Shown: positions 43,269-52,494, counted from the first letter of the stretch. The stretch is DNA of 64,000 nucleotides from Gracilibacillus kekensis (GCF_900143085.1 NZ_FRCZ01000008.1:96549-160548); one strand, 5' to 3'. The notes: generated by a model from the sequence alone, not told the origin. Translations and numbers: made by a program.

Positions 43269-43949
43269 ATAAAATCGAAAAGAAAGATGTCCATTGTGCT
43301 CGGACTCTTGTATATCTTCAGTTTTATATTTGGAATATTCAGCTCGGTTCCTGCGCTAGAACGACCGGATTACCTTGAGCGTTTAGCAATAATGGAAACG
43401 CAAGTAATGGCTGCTACTTTCTTTCAAGCAGCAATGGCAGTTGTATATCTCTTAATTACCCTAGTGTTTTATTCCGTAATTAAAACCTACAATAGCCATT
43501 TGGCGTTGTGGTATTTCGGATTTAGAATTATAGGATCTGCCTTTCTGTTTCTTGGTTTAGGTTTTCTTCCTCTTTTATTATGGAACAGTCAAATTTATGT
43601 AAGTACTGGAGAAATTGATTTGCCGACTTTGGAATGGACTGCTGAATTGCTAAGAAAAGGAAGAGATATTGTCAATCATATCGTGATGATCTTGCCTTGG
43701 GCTTTGGGGGGATTCATCCTCTACTATGTGCTTTATCAAAATCGGCAGGTTCCGCGATGGCTTTCGGTGTGGGGGATTGTCGGGTGCAATTTTACTCTTC
43801 TTGCTACGCTATTCTTGATGTGGAATATCGTAACGGTATCCAGCCATATATATTTTATTTTAAATGCTCCATTAGCCTTTGGCGAATTACTTTTGTCATT
43901 TTTTTTGATTTTCAGAGGATTCTTTCCACAAGAGAAAGGTGGGATATAA
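43269..43949 (+). CDS. DUF4386 family membrane protein with non-standard start
   Basis: About 226 aa with six hydrophobic segments; the core (VLGLLYIFSFIFGIFSSV ... FRIIGSAFLFLGLGFLPLL) matches DUF4386, a family of unknown function common in Bacilli. The ribosome binding site AGAGGAGGGG (43254-43263) points to codon ATA at 43269 (ATA AAA TCG AAA), where relatives would have ATG; the first normal start is an ATG at 43287, 24 nt from the site and probably too far. Either ATA is used, or the original start was lost and expression is weak. It overlaps the next gene (TAATG). Confidence 0.75.
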   Translation: MKSKRKMSIVLGLLYIFSFIFGIFSSVPALERPDYLERLAIMETQVMAATFFQAAMAVVYLLITLVFYSVIKTYNSHLALWYFGFRIIGSAFLFLGLGFLPLLLWNSQIYVSTGEIDLPTLEWTAELLRKGRDIVNHIVMILPWALGGFILYYVLYQNRQVPRWLSVWGIVGCNFTLLATLFLMWNIVTVSSHIYFILNAPLAFGELLLSFFLIFRGFFPQEKGGI

Positions 43950-44665
43950 TGAAAGTGTTGGTTTTAGGTGCAAGCGGAGCAACTGGTCAACAAGTTGTCA
44001 GGGAATTAATCAAGAGAAAAATTAATACTAGAATTCTTATCAGGGAGAGTGCAGTTCTTCTGGATGATATTAAAGATAGTACATTCGTTGAGACGATAAA
44101 AGGGAATATTAGTGAATTGAATGACAATGAACTGACCTTTCTACTGCAGGATTGTAATGTTGTGATCTCCTGTCTTGGTCACAATATGACCTTTCAAGGA
44201 ATGTTCGGTAAACCCAGATATTTAGTATACGATGCAGTTAAAAAGATCTGTGAAACAACTAAGTCAAACTCCGGAAATAACATAAAATTTATCCTCATGA
44301 GTACAACCGCGTATACAAATCAGTTATCTGGAGAAGAAAATCCATGGAGAGAAAGAATCCTACTCTCTTTATTGAACTTTACTCTTCCTCCTCACAAAGA
44401 TAATATGAAGGTCGCAAATTATCTGGTTAGTGAATTAGGAAGCCAGGATAAAGCTGTAAAATGGATTGCTGTTAGACCTGACACATTGATAAGCGATGAA
44501 GTAAACAGTCCTTATGAAGTGTTTGACTCGCCAGTACGTAGTCCAATATACAACCCGGGTAAAACCAGTCGAGTGAATGTGGGGCATTTTATGGTTGAAC
44601 TAGCTACCAATCATACACTGTGGGCTCAATGGGAAAATAAAACTCCAGTGATTTATAACAAATAG
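43949..44665 (+). CDS. NAD(P)H-binding oxidoreductase (atypical SDR)
   Basis: 238 aa. The Rossmann motif GASGATGQQVV is at residues 7-17, with VVISCLGHN after strand 4 and FILMSTTAY in the position of the catalytic region. The group (NAD(P)H-binding, NmrA/YwnB-like) includes flavin reductases and redox sensors; no substrate can be assigned. It starts at ATG 43949, overlapping the DUF4386 stop by one base behind AGAAAGGTGGGA. An apparent longer reading frame from 43697 lies inside DUF4386 and is not used. Confidence 0.88.
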   Translation: MKVLVLGASGATGQQVVRELIKRKINTRILIRESAVLLDDIKDSTFVETIKGNISELNDNELTFLLQDCNVVISCLGHNMTFQGMFGKPRYLVYDAVKKICETTKSNSGNNIKFILMSTTAYTNQLSGEENPWRERILLSLLNFTLPPHKDNMKVANYLVSELGSQDKAVKWIAVRPDTLISDEVNSPYEVFDSPVRSPIYNPGKTSRVNVGHFMVELATNHTLWAQWENKTPVIYNK

Positions 44666-44713
44666 GGAAAATTTACACAGGGGTAACCTATCGGGAAGGT
44701 GATTCAAGCGTTA

Positions 44714-45442
44714 ATGTATTTATCTTCATCCGAAAGAATAGTCGAAATGGAGGGAGAAAAAATTAAAAGCATAGCCATTTTTCTTTTAGTAGTAATAGTT
44801 GGATTCAGTCTGTTCGTACTTACACAAATACCTTTTCAAATTGGGATGTTTGGGGGATATAAAGGTGTTAGCTTAACTCTTATAGGATTATTACAAGCCA
44901 TAATGATCATTCCTTTACTATATGTTGGATTGAAGGCTTTAAAGATGAATTTCAAAAAGATTGGTCTCACATCATTTAAATGGAAAAGAGATAGTTTATT
45001 AGGAATAGCTGTAGCCTTAGGGTGGGCAGTTGTCCAATTTGTATGGATTATTCCAAATACAGGTGGGGCTTCCCGTGAGGATATATCTGAGATTCTTACT
45101 ATGCTTGAGTATAGTTGGATAAATGTATTATGGTATTTACCCTTAGGTATTATTGGTGGAGGAATCGTGGAAGAGTTATATAACCGGGGTTTTTTTATTG
45201 GTGCATTGACGGGTATTTTTAAAGATTCCAGACTCGTTCTTTACATCGCCTCGGCGCTCTCGATCACTTTTTTTGCAGCTGGACATATACCTAGAGATTT
45301 TGTCGAGTGGATGGATCTTCTAATACCTAGCACAGCTTATACTATTCTTTATTTATATACAAAAAGATTAACTGCATCTATGGTCGCTCATGGACTATGG
45401 AACAGTATAGTCGTCTTATTGGTCATGATAATCTATGCATAG
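44714..45442 (+). CDS. CPBP family intramembrane metalloprotease
   Basis: About 240 aa, eight hydrophobic segments, CPBP motifs EELYNRG (about 157-163), FFAAGHIPRDF and HGLWNSI. The start is uncertain: an ATG at 44714 sits 14 nt after GGGAAGG, an ATG at 44747 has no site, and a strong GGAGGGAG (44749-44756) points to codon ATT at 44762, which would give the family-like start KSIAIFLLV. Function is unknown. It is the last of three genes after the LAL regulator. The stop at 45440-45442 is one base from a GGGACA palindrome. Confidence 0.85.
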   Translation: MYLSSSERIVEMEGEKIKSIAIFLLVVIVGFSLFVLTQIPFQIGMFGGYKGVSLTLIGLLQAIMIIPLLYVGLKALKMNFKKIGLTSFKWKRDSLLGIAVALGWAVVQFVWIIPNTGGASREDISEILTMLEYSWINVLWYLPLGIIGGGIVEELYNRGFFIGALTGIFKDSRLVLYIASALSITFFAAGHIPRDFVEWMDLLIPSTAYTILYLYTKRLTASMVAHGLWNSIVVLLVMIIYA

Positions 45443-45443
45443 A

Positions 45444-45470
45444 GGGACAAAGGGACAGGTCCCTTGTCCC
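45444..45470 (+). repeat. GGGACA palindrome (REP), copy 2
   Basis: 27-nt palindrome (GGGACAAAGGGACAGG ... TTGTCCC), plus orientation, one base after the CPBP stop codon and followed by TTTTATT; probably also the terminator of that gene. Confidence 0.85.
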
Positions 45471-45859
45471 TTTTATTATTAAGCAAGAAAGTATAAAATT
45501 TCGCAGATGTCTAGCTTCGGGCACCCAGAAACCAAACGACTTCACGAATCGCCTTGCGATAAGTCATCATCGATTCGTAGTTTAGGAGCATCTGTTAAAT
45601 TCGCTTACGTCCTGTAGGCAACACAGATGTCAACACTTCCTGTGTAAGTCCGTGATTTCTTTATCTCAGTTGATGCGCTCTAGTCACTAAGTTTCTAAGC
45701 GGGCACTCTGCGCTTTTCTTATTAGTTAGGAATTTATCTTGAAAGAGGAAATTTATGTTAAAATAAGGTTGAATTTATCGCCTATACAGATGTTGAAAAA
45801 TCAACAGAATGGCATGTGAATTTTTTGGTACAATCATAAGTCGTTGGGAGGGGGATGTT
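45471..45859. other. ORF-free intergenic region, possible dispersed non-coding repeat
   Basis: About 390 bp without a gene. It contains GC-richer segments such as GCTTCGGGCACCCAGAAACC and TTCTAAGCGGGCACTCTGCG. From memory these look like intergenic repeats of halophilic Bacillaceae, but only one copy is in this window, so I cannot show repetition. The last 20 bp hold the GGGAGGGGG site of the next gene. Confidence 0.4.
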
Positions 45860-46699
45860 TTGAGGTTCTTTGGTGGACTCAGTATAGTGATCGCTTATCT
45901 AATTCTGTTAAAAGTGTATGATCATTGGATCGGAATTTTGGGATCGTTTCTTTTTTGTGTTGCAGGTGTTTTGATTTTGAAGGAAAAAGGAGAACGATGG
46001 TTTGAAAATAATTGGTTTAAAGGTTATGTCTGCGCATTGTTTTTACTCTTGTTAGTTTATGTATCCGGTTCTTTACAAGAGATGAAGCTAGAATGGTTTG
46101 TACCTAGTGATGCATTATATGTGCGTGACTTCCATAATAAATATACCGAAATGGTCTATATCTTCCTTCCTGGTATAACTATGATGATATTTGCTAATTG
46201 CTACTTCTCTTCAAAGAAATATTGGTTTAAAAAATGGCATTTCACAATATGGGCATTACTGCTATTTATTGGAGTGAACACTGCATTTCTTAGCCACTAT
46301 CAATATGTTGATGAGGGAGTAATCCACAGTAAAGGACTATTCTCGTCAACGACGTTTTCATTAGATGAAATAGAAAGAATGGATATACACCCAAAAATTA
46401 TGGTCTTATTTAGAGCAAGTGGAGTTACTGATAAAAGTTTTAGATTTGATCTATACTTTGCTAGTCATAAAGGTGAAGAAATCACTTTTGGAAATATGTT
46501 CTTAATTGAAAAAGATATTAATGCTGTAGTTATGTTGCTTGAAAAAATAGAGAATAATAATAGAGAAATAGATACTGTTGTCAATCGGCCAACTTCGATG
46601 TCTTATGACATGTGGTCTATTTTAGAACAAGAATTAAATTGGTTAGATGAAGAGTTAGCAATACGCTTTAGGGAAAATGTAATGGTTAGCAACCGATGA
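45860..46699 (+). CDS. membrane protein of unknown function, about 279 aa
   Basis: Five hydrophobic segments within the first 150 residues (LSIVIAYLILL, ILGSFLFCVAGVLIL, YVCALFLLLLVYV, MVYIFLPGITMMIF, FTIWALLLFIGVN) are followed by a soluble C-terminal domain with SHYQYVDEGVIHSKGLFSSTTFSLDEIE. No family is recognised. The TTG at 45860 is six nt behind GGGAGGGGG and gives a natural start just before the first helix; the in-frame ATG at 45809 lacks a ribosome binding site. It is monocistronic. Confidence 0.75.
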   Translation: MRFFGGLSIVIAYLILLKVYDHWIGILGSFLFCVAGVLILKEKGERWFENNWFKGYVCALFLLLLVYVSGSLQEMKLEWFVPSDALYVRDFHNKYTEMVYIFLPGITMMIFANCYFSSKKYWFKKWHFTIWALLLFIGVNTAFLSHYQYVDEGVIHSKGLFSSTTFSLDEIERMDIHPKIMVLFRASGVTDKSFRFDLYFASHKGEEITFGNMFLIEKDINAVVMLLEKIENNNREIDTVVNRPTSMSYDMWSILEQELNWLDEELAIRFRENVMVSNR

Positions 46700-46819
46700 A
46701 TTATAGACAAATTATACCCATTATAAAAGCACAGAACTGAAAAAGAGTTGGTTATTAATTAAAAAGCATGTAAAAATAACATAGTTAATGGTGTTTACAT
46801 ATATAGAAAGGTGCTTCCC

Positions 46820-47536
46820 ATGGAGATAACAACATTCATTATAATCATTATAATCGCATCCATACTTCAAACTAGTACGGGATTTGGATTTTCTATTCTG
46901 GCTACTCCATTTCTTCTTTTACTTTTTGAACCGGTTGAGGCAATTCAAATAAATTTAATATTGTCGTTAATTATATCTGTTGCATTAATGAGGAAAATCA
47001 GACGAGATATTGATTATGGAATTCTTAGAAGATTTGTCGGTGGAAGTGTTGTAGGACTGCCCATAGGCATTACGGTCTTTTTGTTAATGGAGATAAATAG
47101 TTTAAAGATGGGAATCAGTCTTATTATTATAGCATTAACACTGATGCTCATTTTTAAATTTCGAATTAACCAGAATAAAAAGAGAGACATACTAGCAGGT
47201 GGACTTTCCGGTTCACTGACAACAAGTATAGGTATGCCAGGGCCACCATTGTTATTATATTTTTCAGGAACAGAGACTCAAAAAGAAAAATTAAGAGGTA
47301 CTACATTAGCCTTTTATTTATTTATCTACTTAATCAGTTTAATCATTCAAGTGATCTTCGCTGGTACAAATAAAACTGTCTGGGTATCAAGTTTATGGGC
47401 CATACCTTTAGTGTTTGTAGGATTGTATTTGGGACAACTATTATTTAAAAGGATAAATCAAAATAGTTTTCGAGTACTTACATATATAATCTTATTGTTT
47501 ACAGGGATTTACTTGCTGATTGAGAGTTTCAACTGA
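46820..47536 (+). CDS. TauE/SafE family sulfite/sulfonate exporter-like permease
   Basis: About 238 aa with seven or eight membrane segments. The family repeat is visible: an N-terminal LQTSTGFGFSILATPFLLL and a second half GGLSGSLTTSIGMPGPPLLLYFSG, the two G-rich half-sites of TauE/SafE permeases. Members export small anions such as sulfite, sulfoacetate or other organic acids; the substrate here is unknown. The ATG at 46820 is eight nt after AGAAAGG; the GTG at 46811 overlaps that site. Its stop codon (TGA, 47534-47536) directly abuts a GGGACA palindrome. Confidence 0.88.
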   Translation: MEITTFIIIIIIASILQTSTGFGFSILATPFLLLLFEPVEAIQINLILSLIISVALMRKIRRDIDYGILRRFVGGSVVGLPIGITVFLLMEINSLKMGISLIIIALTLMLIFKFRINQNKKRDILAGGLSGSLTTSIGMPGPPLLLYFSGTETQKEKLRGTTLAFYLFIYLISLIIQVIFAGTNKTVWVSSLWAIPLVFVGLYLGQLLFKRINQNSFRVLTYIILLFTGIYLLIESFN

Positions 47537-47563
47537 GGGACAAAGGGACAGGTCCCTTGTCCC
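47537..47563 (+). repeat. GGGACA palindrome (REP), copy 3, left end of the RAYT unit
   Basis: 27-nt palindrome in plus orientation, starting at the base after the TauE stop codon and followed by TTTTTTT, so it also works as a terminator. With copy 4 (inverted) it brackets the RAYT gene. Confidence 0.9.
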
Positions 47564-47817
47564 TTTTTTTGTTGTGATAAAACATTTTTTATAGAAAATC
47601 AAAATATTGACAGGTTTCTTATAATTTTTGTTGAATATTTATATAAAGCCCCCCTATAACGTTTTTAACACTTGCCCTTTTTCTTCGATATCTTTTGATT
47701 GCTAAGGTATCTAATCTCACTAATCCCTACCTTTTTTCTATCTTATCTCTAAAATCCAACTTTAGCTTCAATCATTTTTTAAATGATTTTTTAAAACCGA
47801 TTGTGAGGTGATAATCA

Positions 47818-48579
47818 TTGCCAAGAAGAGCAAGAACAAAGAGCCGTACAGGAGTCTATCATATAATGATCAGAGGAATTAATAAGCAAACTATTTTTGA
47901 AGACGAGGAGGATAAGAGAAAATTTATTAAGACCCTGGCGAAATATAAAGAAATAAGCGGTTTTGAAGTGTATGGGTATTGTTTAATGGATAATCATGTC
48001 CACTTGCTTTTGGAGGAAATAAAAGAGTCCATACCCACTGCTTTAAAAAGAATCAGTTCTAGTTATGTTTATGGGTACAACAAAAAATATGAGAGGATAG
48101 GTCATTTGTTTCAGGATAGGTATAAGAGTGAAAATGTCGAAGATGATACTTATTTTCTAACAGTATTGAGGTATATTCACCAAAATCCGTTAAAAGCAGG
48201 AATAGGAAAGAGTGTTTGGGATAGTAGATGGACAAGCATTCATGAATATGTACATAAAGTGGAATTTGTGAATATAGATAAGGGGTTTCAGTTATTTTCT
48301 ACGAACAAAAAAACTGCATTAGTGCAATTTATCGTTTATATGCAGGAAGTAAATGATGATCGATGTCTGGATTTTGAGGATAGAGTAAATCTCTCGGATG
48401 ATCAAGTTAGAGAATATCTGCACGATTTAGGTGTCACGAACAATAGTATGCTACAGCAAATGAACAGGAGAAACAGAAATGTTGTTTTAGCTCATCTTAA
48501 AAATCTGGAAGGTGTATCTATCCGCCAAATATCACGAGTTACTGGAATCTCCAAAAGTGTGATTGCTCGAATTAAGTGA
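47818..48579 (+). CDS. REP-associated tyrosine transposase (RAYT, Y1/IS200-like)
   Basis: 253 aa. The Y1_Tnp domain (about 1-150) has the metal-binding HUH signature in DNHVHLLLEE (about 59-68), an N-terminal ARTKSRTGVYHIMIRG, FQDRYKSENVEDD, and a catalytic Tyr candidate in LRYIHQNPLKAG. The C-terminal 60 residues form an HTH (LEGVSIRQISRVTGISKSVIARIK). RAYTs nick and move single-stranded REP hairpins. The start is the TTG at 47818 behind GTGAGGTGAT. GGGACA palindromes flank it in inverted orientation. Confidence 0.93.
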   Translation: MPRRARTKSRTGVYHIMIRGINKQTIFEDEEDKRKFIKTLAKYKEISGFEVYGYCLMDNHVHLLLEEIKESIPTALKRISSSYVYGYNKKYERIGHLFQDRYKSENVEDDTYFLTVLRYIHQNPLKAGIGKSVWDSRWTSIHEYVHKVEFVNIDKGFQLFSTNKKTALVQFIVYMQEVNDDRCLDFEDRVNLSDDQVREYLHDLGVTNNSMLQQMNRRNRNVVLAHLKNLEGVSIRQISRVTGISKSVIARIK

Positions 48580-48598
48580 AGGACTTTGATGAGAGGGA

Positions 48599-48625
48599 GG
48601 GACAAGGGACCTGTCCCTATGTCCC
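48599..48625 (-). repeat. GGGACA palindrome (REP), copy 4, inverted
   Basis: 27-nt palindrome in minus orientation (GGGACATAGGGACAGG on the minus strand). It contains the last two sense codons (GGG ACA) and the TAG stop of the trehalose-6-phosphate hydrolase gene. Confidence 0.85.
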
Positions 48626-50266
48626 GTAATACACGACAGACTCATAAGGTCGTAACGTTATGTTTCCTGGACCTTTCGCTGAATGATCGTAATTAGAAAT
48701 CAGTATGTCAGCGTGTTCTATTGGAAGTTCAATAGAAACTTCTTCACCATAAAAGTTATTCACGACCATTAATTTTTCGTTTTTCCATTCTCGTGTATAT
48801 GCAAAAATTTGTGGGTGATCTGCTAAAAGCAGCTGATAATCCCCATAAGTAATGATATCGTATTTTTTCCTTAGCTCGATTAGCTTTTGATAATGATTGA
48901 AAATCGAGCTTGGATTCTGACGTTCTGCCTCTGCGTTAATTTGATTGTAATTTGGTGCGGGTTCTATCCAAGGTGTCCCGGTAGTAAAACCAGCATTTTC
49001 TTCATCTGACCACTGCATTGGTGTTCTTGCATTATCACGAGACTTTTGTTGTAAAATTTCAAGGATTTCTTGCTCCGGCTTTCCTTGTTGTTTCAGATTT
49101 TCATATGCATTCAATGATTCGACATCACGATATTGATCAATCGATGCGAAACCTGGGTTTGTCATACCTAACTCTTCGCCTTGGTAAATATATGGTGTTC
49201 CCTGCATCATATGGATCGTGGTCGCCAGCATTTTGGCCGATTCCTTGTGATACTTTTGATCATCACCAAATCGTGAAACGACACGGGGCTGGTCATGGTT
49301 ACACCAGAACAAGGCATTCCAGCCTCCACCTTCATGCATTCCAGTCTGCCAATGAGATAGGATGTTCTTCAGTTCCACAAAATCAAATGGAGCTTTTGTC
49401 CACTTCTCGCCATTAGGGTAATCCACTTTTAAATGGTGAAATTGGAATGTCATATCTAATTCATTACGTTCTGGCTTGGTATAAAGAATACAATTTTCTA
49501 AGTTAGTTGATGACATTTCCCCAACGGTCATCATGTTATAGGGCGCAAAAGCTTCTTGATTTATTTCATGCAAGTATTTATGTACACGTGGGCCATCGGT
49601 ATAAAACTTTCTTCCGTCTCCAGTTGAGTCGTTAGGAAAGCGTTGATCTTTCGAAATGAGATTAATGACATCCAGTCGAAACCCATCGATTCCTTTTTCC
49701 GCCCAAAAGCGAGTCACTTCTGCTAACTTCTCTCTAAGCTCAGGATTCTCCCAATTGAGATCAGCTTGAGTGACATCGAATAAATGTAAATAATATTGAC
49801 CAGATTTTTCATCATACTGCCAAGCAGAACCGCCAAACTTCGACTCCCAATTGTTCGGTTCTTTGCCATCAATAGGGTTTTTCCAAATATAATAATCACG
49901 ATATGGATTGTCTTTTGAGGCTGCTGCTTGTTTGAACCATTCGTGTTCTGTTGAAGTATGGTTGATGACTATGTCCATGATTAGCTTCATCCCGCGCTTA
50001 TGGGTTTCATCTAATAATTGCTGAAAATCATTCATGGTTCCATAAGCTGGTTCAATATCAAAATAATCACTGATGTCATAGCCATTATCCTTTTGTGGTG
50101 ACTTGTAGACAGGTGTCAGCCATAAGACGTCCACACCTAGCTCCTTCAAATAATCAAGCTTCTCAATAATTCCTTGTAGATCACCCATGCCGTTTCCAGT
50201 TGTATCATTAAAGCTCTTTGGATAAATTTGATAGATCGTAGACTTTTTCCACCATGCTTCACTCAT
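48617..50266 (-). CDS. treA: trehalose-6-phosphate hydrolase (GH13 alpha-glucosidase)
   Basis: About 549-aa cytoplasmic GH13 enzyme that splits trehalose 6-phosphate into glucose and glucose 6-phosphate. GH13 landmarks: MDIVINHTS, the nucleophile Asp in GFRLDVINL, the acid/base Glu in MMTVGEMSS and Asp in WCNHDQPRVVSRFG. The NHTSTEHEWFKQA and TPMQWSDEENAGFT segments match TreA/oligo-1,6-glucosidase proteins, and the adjacent trehalose PTS gene decides for TreA. The ATG at 50266 is eight nt after AGGAG; a GTG at 50275 touches that site. The gene ends inside a REP palindrome. It is the second gene of the operon. Confidence 0.9.
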   Translation of the reverse strand: MSEAWWKKSTIYQIYPKSFNDTTGNGMGDLQGIIEKLDYLKELGVDVLWLTPVYKSPQKDNGYDISDYFDIEPAYGTMNDFQQLLDETHKRGMKLIMDIVINHTSTEHEWFKQAAASKDNPYRDYYIWKNPIDGKEPNNWESKFGGSAWQYDEKSGQYYLHLFDVTQADLNWENPELREKLAEVTRFWAEKGIDGFRLDVINLISKDQRFPNDSTGDGRKFYTDGPRVHKYLHEINQEAFAPYNMMTVGEMSSTNLENCILYTKPERNELDMTFQFHHLKVDYPNGEKWTKAPFDFVELKNILSHWQTGMHEGGGWNALFWCNHDQPRVVSRFGDDQKYHKESAKMLATTIHMMQGTPYIYQGEELGMTNPGFASIDQYRDVESLNAYENLKQQGKPEQEILEILQQKSRDNARTPMQWSDEENAGFTTGTPWIEPAPNYNQINAEAERQNPSSIFNHYQKLIELRKKYDIITYGDYQLLLADHPQIFAYTREWKNEKLMVVNNFYGEEVSIELPIEHADILISNYDHSAKGPGNITLRPYESVVYYGT

Positions 50267-50297
50267 TGCGATCACTCCTAAAATGATTTGAAACTTC

Positions 50298-52241
50298 TTA
50301 TAACTTTCGTTTTGCTATAAGGTACGTAATGATAAAAGGTATAACGATAACAATCAGCATTCCAATTAAGAAAGAAATCCAACCTGTTGGCTCAATAGAT
50401 AATGGAGCTGGAATACCACCAACACCAATGGAAGTTGCTTGTACGCCTTGGAATGTAATAAAAGCACCAGCTATCGACGTACCAATTACCGCAGCAATGA
50501 ACGGATATTTATAGCGTAAGTTAACCCCAAACATCGCAGGCTCTGTAATTCCAAGCCATGCCGAAATACCTGATGTACCTGCTAACCCTTTGAGTTTTTC
50601 ATCTCTGGCAACGAGCATCATCGCAAACACGGCAGCACCCTGAGCAATGTTGGATAGTGCGAGAATTGGCCATAAGAACGTTGATCCTGTACTTCCAATC
50701 AGCTGTAAATCTACTGCAAGGAAGGTGTGGTGCATCCCTGTAATGACAAGTGGAGCATATATCGCACCGTACAGTAGTCCACCAATTACTGGTAACGTCT
50801 CAAAAGTCGTAACTAATCCGTCGGTAATCCAGCTGGCAATCGTAAAGGTAATGGGTCCAATTACAATAAAAGAAAGGAATCCTGTTACAAGTAATGAAAC
50901 GGGAGCAACTACTAATAGCTGCAGCGAATCATGGACGCGTTTACGAAGGAAAATATCTATTTTAGCCAATACCCATGAAGCAACTAAAACGGGCAGCACT
51001 TGACCTTGGTAACCGATTTTTTCTACTTCCAGTCCAAATATGTTCCACACAGGGATATCCCCTTCATTTACCGCACTACTGTAATCCCAGGCATTCATTA
51101 ATGCGGGATGTACAAGTATTAACCCGAGCACAATACCTAATAATTCACTTCCGCCAAACCTCTTGACGGCAGACCAGCCAATTAATCCAGGCAGGAAGGT
51201 AAAGGCGGTATTCGCGATGATATTAATCATATCCGCAATACCAGCCCATTGTGGATATGTTTCTATAAGTGCTGGTGCTTCTCTACCGAAAATTCCTTCA
51301 TTCGCTAAAATATTATTAATACCCATTAGTAGACCGGCTGTTACAATTGCAGGTAAGATCGGAATAAAAATGTCTGCTAATGTCTTGATTCCTCTTTGTA
51401 AGGCGTTTTGTTTTTGCCCGCCAGCAGCTTTGACGTCATCCTTGGATGCTTCCTCTATACCAGTTTCAGCAACCATTGCTTTATAGACTTTATCAACGGT
51501 ACCTTGACCGATAACGATTTGGTATTGGCCATTTACGGCAAAGGATCCTTTGACAATGCTCATTTCTTCTAATGCTTCTTGGTTTACTTTGTCTTCATCT
51601 TTTAATGCAAAGCGTAATCGAGTCACACAATGCGTGGCAGCATCGATATTTTCCATACCACCAATTGCAGCAACAATGTCTAAGGCTTCATCACCATACT
51701 GCATGCCACTTGAAGATGTTTTTGCCTCTTCTTTTTGCTCTGGTTCATCTCTTTCTGTCGTTTCAGCTTTCATTTTTGTACCTAATAGAACCGAGTCTAG
51801 AGCAATTACTTCCTTTTCTTCTGTTTTTTCTAGAGGTTCAAATTGGTCACCATTTGTCACAATGATGGGAGTAATATGACTTTCCGCCTTTTTCTTAATA
51901 AGGTCTACATCAAATGTGATTAGAGGATCTCCAATCTTTACCTTGTCACCTTGTTGGACATGGGCTTCAAAACCTTCACCATCTAGTTTCACCGTATCAA
52001 TTCCAATATGAATCAAGAGTTCCAGTCCAGAATCCGTAACAAGTCCAATCGCATGCTTTGTTGGAAAAAGTTGAACTACTTCCCCATCAACGGGCGCCAC
52101 TACCTTTCCGTCCGTTGCGTCAATTGCAATTCCATCTCCCATCATTTTTTGAGAAAACGTTGGATCTGGAACCTTATCCAAAGGAACAACATCACCACTC
52201 ATAGGAGCATAAATTAATATTTCACTTTCTTTATTCCCCAT
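50298..52241 (-). CDS. treP: trehalose PTS permease, EIIA-EIIB-EIIC fusion
   Basis: About 647 aa. Domains in order: a glucose-type EIIA (about 1-150; the phosphorylated His is in LELLIHIGIDTVKL), EIIB (about 175-260; phospho-Cys in AATHCVTRLRF, with YGDEALDIVAAIGG) and EIIC (about 285-640; MGINNILANEGIFG, TGMHHTFLAVDLQLIGSTGSTFLWP). Sequence and the neighbouring treA gene point to trehalose uptake and phosphorylation. B. subtilis TreP is EIIBC only and uses another EIIA, so this fused N-terminal EIIA is notable. The ATG at 52241 follows GAAGGAGG. No treR-like regulator gene is adjacent. Confidence 0.9.
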   Translation of the reverse strand: MGNKESEILIYAPMSGDVVPLDKVPDPTFSQKMMGDGIAIDATDGKVVAPVDGEVVQLFPTKHAIGLVTDSGLELLIHIGIDTVKLDGEGFEAHVQQGDKVKIGDPLITFDVDLIKKKAESHITPIIVTNGDQFEPLEKTEEKEVIALDSVLLGTKMKAETTERDEPEQKEEAKTSSSGMQYGDEALDIVAAIGGMENIDAATHCVTRLRFALKDEDKVNQEALEEMSIVKGSFAVNGQYQIVIGQGTVDKVYKAMVAETGIEEASKDDVKAAGGQKQNALQRGIKTLADIFIPILPAIVTAGLLMGINNILANEGIFGREAPALIETYPQWAGIADMINIIANTAFTFLPGLIGWSAVKRFGGSELLGIVLGLILVHPALMNAWDYSSAVNEGDIPVWNIFGLEVEKIGYQGQVLPVLVASWVLAKIDIFLRKRVHDSLQLLVVAPVSLLVTGFLSFIVIGPITFTIASWITDGLVTTFETLPVIGGLLYGAIYAPLVITGMHHTFLAVDLQLIGSTGSTFLWPILALSNIAQGAAVFAMMLVARDEKLKGLAGTSGISAWLGITEPAMFGVNLRYKYPFIAAVIGTSIAGAFITFQGVQATSIGVGGIPAPLSIEPTGWISFLIGMLIVIVIPFIITYLIAKRKL

Positions 52242-52320
52242 CAAATAAACCTCCTTCTCATAATTCACGACTTGTAATATTATATCCACTATATACCCTG
52301 ACTTATGCAGTCAAAAACAT

Positions 52321-52347
52321 GGGACAAAGGGACAGGTCCCTTGTCCC
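52321..52347 (+). repeat. GGGACA palindrome (REP), copy 5
   Basis: 27-nt palindrome in plus orientation, 80 bp upstream of treP and between divergent transcription units; followed by GTTTCTTTTTT. It is not next to any stop codon. Confidence 0.85.
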
Positions 52348-52494
52348 GTTTCTTTTTTATTAGCTATCTAGTTTAAAGTTTTTTTTCATTTGAAAGTACA
52401 AGTGTATGTCGTTCAGTAAAGACATACAAACAATCATGGAATAAAATGGATTTGATTTTCTAGTAAAATAGTGATAAATTATTTTCAATATAAT

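Larger units (their letters stand above)
47537..48625. mobile_element. RAYT gene bracketed by inverted REP palindromes
   Basis: A 1.09-kb unit: REP copy 3 in plus orientation, about 250 bp leader, the RAYT transposase gene, and REP copy 4 in minus orientation 20 bp after its stop. This is the arrangement described for REP-associated tyrosine transposases, which are thought to spread REP/BIME hairpins. Confidence 0.8.

Noticed and set aside
43697..43948. Long N-terminal extension of the NAD(P)-binding protein
   Set aside because: It is an out-of-frame overlap with DUF4386; the Rossmann fold starts directly at the ATG at 43949.
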